Origin: Paenibacillus sp. UNC451MF
GTDB taxonomy: Bacteria; Bacillota; Bacilli; Paenibacillales; NBRC-103111
DNA: 64,000 nucleotides
Assembly (NCBI RefSeq): GCF_000686845.1
Contig: NZ_JMLS01000012.1
Location: forward strand, 1-64,000
Direction: 5' to 3'
The notes below the pieces were generated by a model. The model was not told the DNA's origin. It worked only from the letters and a program-made list of their open reading frames with translations, and did no database searches. Position 1 is the stretch's first letter; every line of letters starts with the position of its first letter. The position numbers and the translations under genes are program-made. Positions 62,106 to 64,000 of this stretch are shown here, piece by piece.

Positions 62106-63521
62106 ATGGGTCGTGAAGTTCCAGTATTGTTAAACGATGAGCAAATGAGAACGTTTATTACCGAAGGTTTTTTAATCTTGAAGACAGACTTTCCAGAGGA
62201 GTTCCACCAAAGGCTGACCGAGCAGTTGAATCAGGTATATGAGCAGGAAGGCAATCCCGGCAACAATCTGCTGCCGCGTCTGCGAGACTTGCAAAAGGTG
62301 TTCGATCACCCTATCGTTACAGGTGCATTAACGAGCGTGCTTGGACCTAATTACTTAATGCACACTCATAGACACGGCCATTTTAATGCTTCTCCCAAAG
62401 CCGGCGGATGGCATAAAGACAGCTATTGGGGTTATAAAAAAATGCGTAATCACCATCCTTGGTGGGCGATGGTTATGTATTTCCCTCAAGATACTCCGGT
62501 GGAGCTTGGACCAACTGGCGTTCTGCCAGGTACGCAAAATTATGAGAGCCGCACGTTCGTGCCGGATGATGTTGAAGGAGAGGCAGTGGCGAGCGGTAAA
62601 GCAGGCACTTTTGCTTTGATCCATTATGATATTTGGCATCGCTCAACTCCGAATATTCTTGGAAAGCCAAGATATATGCTCAAATTCGAATTCATGCGCA
62701 CTGAAGCGCCGACAGCTCCTAGCTGGGATTGCCTTGATCCGCAATGGAAGCAGCCGGCATCCTTCAGCACTAACATCGTAGAGCATGAAGAAATGTGGAA
62801 AGACACATGGAATTGGCTCTCAGGTCACGTAGGCAGCTTGGCGGATAGCGTACAGGCTGATACGGCTCAAATAGAAGAGCTTGCGGGACAGCTTGAAGAT
62901 GCTTTCGAACCGAATGCCATTAATGCCGCGTACGGTTTGGCAGCAATGGGAGCGCAAGGAATAGAGGCGCTGCTGCAAGGACTTCGCAACGAGAATGTCA
63001 AAGTTTCGCGGACATCCGCTTACGGTTTGTCAGCAGCAGGTGCAGGAGCTGTCGCAGGTCTTGAGGCTGCTCTTGCTGATGAGAGAGTAGAAACGGTCGT
63101 CCATGCTGTATTTGCACTTGGCGAGCTGCGTCAGTTGGCTTCATCCTCGGTTCCTAAGCTTCTGGGGCAATTGAACGCATCGACGAACGTGGTTATCCGG
63201 CAAACCGTAACCGAGGCAATTGCAATGATCGGAACACCGACCGAGCAGGTCGTAGACGGCTTGATCAGCTGCCTTCAAGATGAGGACATTCAGGTCCGCT
63301 TTACAGCAGGTTTATCGCTTTGCCGTATGGGAGCGGCGGCAGATAAGGCTGTCCCTGCACTTGAACGTGCTCTGGAGGATGATAACCGCTATGTTCGCGG
63401 GCACGCGGCGGAAGCGCTTCATTATATCGGCACAGAGGCTTCCAAAAATGTCCTTATCGACTTTCTGCTGAAATCCCGTTGGTGTCCGACAACGACTCCG
63501 TCCAACACATTCTATCCATAA
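62106..63521 (+). CDS. PhyH oxygenase fused to HEAT repeats
   Basis: This 471-residue protein has an N-terminal PhyH-type Fe(II)/2-oxoglutarate oxygenase domain (triad H103, D105 in GWHKDSYWGYK and H178 in IWHRSTPN) and a C-terminal array of HEAT-type helix pairs (residues about 260-455; e.g. AINAAYGLAAMGAQGIEALL, VHAVFALGELRQLASSSVPKLL, VRFTAGLSLCRMGAAADKAV, VRGHAAEALHYIGTEA). PhyH proteins are rarely joined to HEAT repeats; the repeats may bind a partner or substrate protein. AGGAGGTAG precedes ATG 62106. It follows the sugar cassette by about 130 bases and has a terminator at 63541. Confidence 0.85.
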   Translation: MGREVPVLLNDEQMRTFITEGFLILKTDFPEEFHQRLTEQLNQVYEQEGNPGNNLLPRLRDLQKVFDHPIVTGALTSVLGPNYLMHTHRHGHFNASPKAGGWHKDSYWGYKKMRNHHPWWAMVMYFPQDTPVELGPTGVLPGTQNYESRTFVPDDVEGEAVASGKAGTFALIHYDIWHRSTPNILGKPRYMLKFEFMRTEAPTAPSWDCLDPQWKQPASFSTNIVEHEEMWKDTWNWLSGHVGSLADSVQADTAQIEELAGQLEDAFEPNAINAAYGLAAMGAQGIEALLQGLRNENVKVSRTSAYGLSAAGAGAVAGLEAALADERVETVVHAVFALGELRQLASSSVPKLLGQLNASTNVVIRQTVTEAIAMIGTPTEQVVDGLISCLQDEDIQVRFTAGLSLCRMGAAADKAVPALERALEDDNRYVRGHAAEALHYIGTEASKNVLIDFLLKSRWCPTTTPSNTFYP

Positions 63522-63540
63522 GCCATTATTGCATTAGAGA

Positions 63541-63585
63541 ATCCTCATCCTTTGCCATTAGCAGAGGGTGAGGATTTTTTTCTAT
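63541..63585 (+). terminator. Rho-independent terminator
   Basis: ATCCTCATCCT pairs with AGGGTGAGGAT, followed by TTTTTTT. Confidence 0.8.
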
Positions 63586-63847
63586 CCTTCGACCTATCTG
63601 AGCTGTAGTTCAAATGTAATGGTTTTATAAGTCACATCTTAACATACCTATTAGATTAAGGAATTATTTTTCATTTTGAGACTTTGGTCTTTCTTGAAAC
63701 CTTTACCATAGTATGACAAAATCTTCCTAGGGTAAGAGGGAATAAACAGTAGGAAAGGAGGAATAACGCGGCAAAGAAAGCGTATATTTTGTCGTATGGT
63801 CAGGTTCACCGATAGATTTATAACCAAATTCGAAGAGTGGTGAAGAA
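63586..63847. other. Upstream region of the partial gene
   Basis: This 260-base stretch has no recognised gene. An AAAGGAGGAATAACG site near 63756 has no good start codon behind it, so it may be chance or part of a lost small ORF. The remainder is A/T-rich and may hold the promoter of the gene at 63848. Confidence 0.4.
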
Positions 63848-64000
63848 ATGAACAAAATATTTATTTTTCTATTTATTTTATTATTATCATTTCAATGGAG
63901 TGCTGTGGCAGCGGACAGTTCAATGGCCGCTCAGGAGAACAAGGATAAGGTGTATGTTCTAGTACCAAAAGATTGGGGCATATACAACGACGGTACGCAT
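63848..64000 (+). CDS. Secreted protein, N-terminal fragment (beta-helix type)
   Basis: The gene runs past the window end; 51 codons are visible. It starts at ATG 63848 with a signal peptide (KIFIFLFILLLSFQWSAVA, cleavage probably after AVA) and the segment YVLVPKDWGIYNDGTH. This opening resembles secreted right-handed beta-helix proteins with a WGIYNDGTHPVE-like start that I recall from Paenibacillus. It may act on polysaccharides, but nothing downstream can be checked. Confidence 0.6.
   Translation, partial: MNKIFIFLFILLLSFQWSAVAADSSMAAQENKDKVYVLVPKDWGIYNDGTH

Overview
The window looks like a chromosomal accessory region of a Paenibacillus-like member of the Bacillota. The signs are strong AGGAGG-type ribosome binding sites, YesM/YesN-type two-component genes beside LplB/YtcP-type sugar ABC transporters with lipoprotein binding proteins, many AraC, MarR and ROK regulators, a paiAB pair close to that of Bacillus, and numerous rho-independent terminators. 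No rRNA, tRNA, CRISPR array, prophage module or complete insertion sequence was seen. Six decayed genes suggest that the region is in flux.

Layout. 1-5.2 kb: small acetyltransferase, Nudix and histidine-phosphatase genes (two of them frameshifted), then marR-paiA-paiB. 5.2-12.3 kb: a redox block of three aldo/keto reductases, two SDRs, a MarR and an AraC_N regulator; two reductase promoters share the same upstream element at the same distance from the -10. 12.3-18 kb: PIG-L deacetylase, a Gfo/Idh/MocA dehydrogenase divergent from an AraC regulator, small acetyltransferases. 18-21.8 kb: an NAD/ADP-ribose operon (pnuC, nadR-like, nrtR, NADAR, and a PARG-like gene that has lost its catalytic core). 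22-24.1 kb: an ABC-2 exporter. 24.3-32 kb: a YesN/YesM, sugar ABC transporter and phytanoyl-CoA-dioxygenase (PhyH) operon preceded by a cre site. 32.3-33.4 kb: an orphan BTAD-type response regulator. 33.5-38.7 kb: an AraC regulator divergent from PhyH, NHL-propeller and GH78 rhamnosidase genes. 38.8-42.2 kb: an atypical SDR, MarR, CE7 esterase and methyltransferase. 42.2-45.1 kb: a sulfide/persulfide detoxification operon behind two perfect CstR-type palindromes. 45.1-48.3 kb: STAS and PAS-GGDEF-EAL genes and a broken globin-coupled sensor.

48.7-63.5 kb is the most original part. It holds a sugar-binding lipoprotein, a wrecked permease, a ROK repressor, an ABC-F gene with a long attenuator-like leader and a 28-codon upstream ORF, and then a carbohydrate cassette: GmhA-like SIS isomerase, ROK kinase, DapA-like aldolase, HAD phosphatase, aldose-epimerase-like protein, a 668-residue protein made of two homologous halves, and a PfkB kinase resembling the heptose-kinase half of HldE. 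A PhyH protein fused to HEAT repeats follows. A shared A/T-rich element with core TTAATGAATAA lies before the binding-protein gene and before the cassette transcription units, which suggests a single regulon, most simply under the ROK repressor. I infer an uptake and phosphorylation pathway for an unusual, possibly heptose-like, sugar; its substrate cannot be read from sequence. The window ends inside a secreted protein gene that probably encodes a beta-helix protein.
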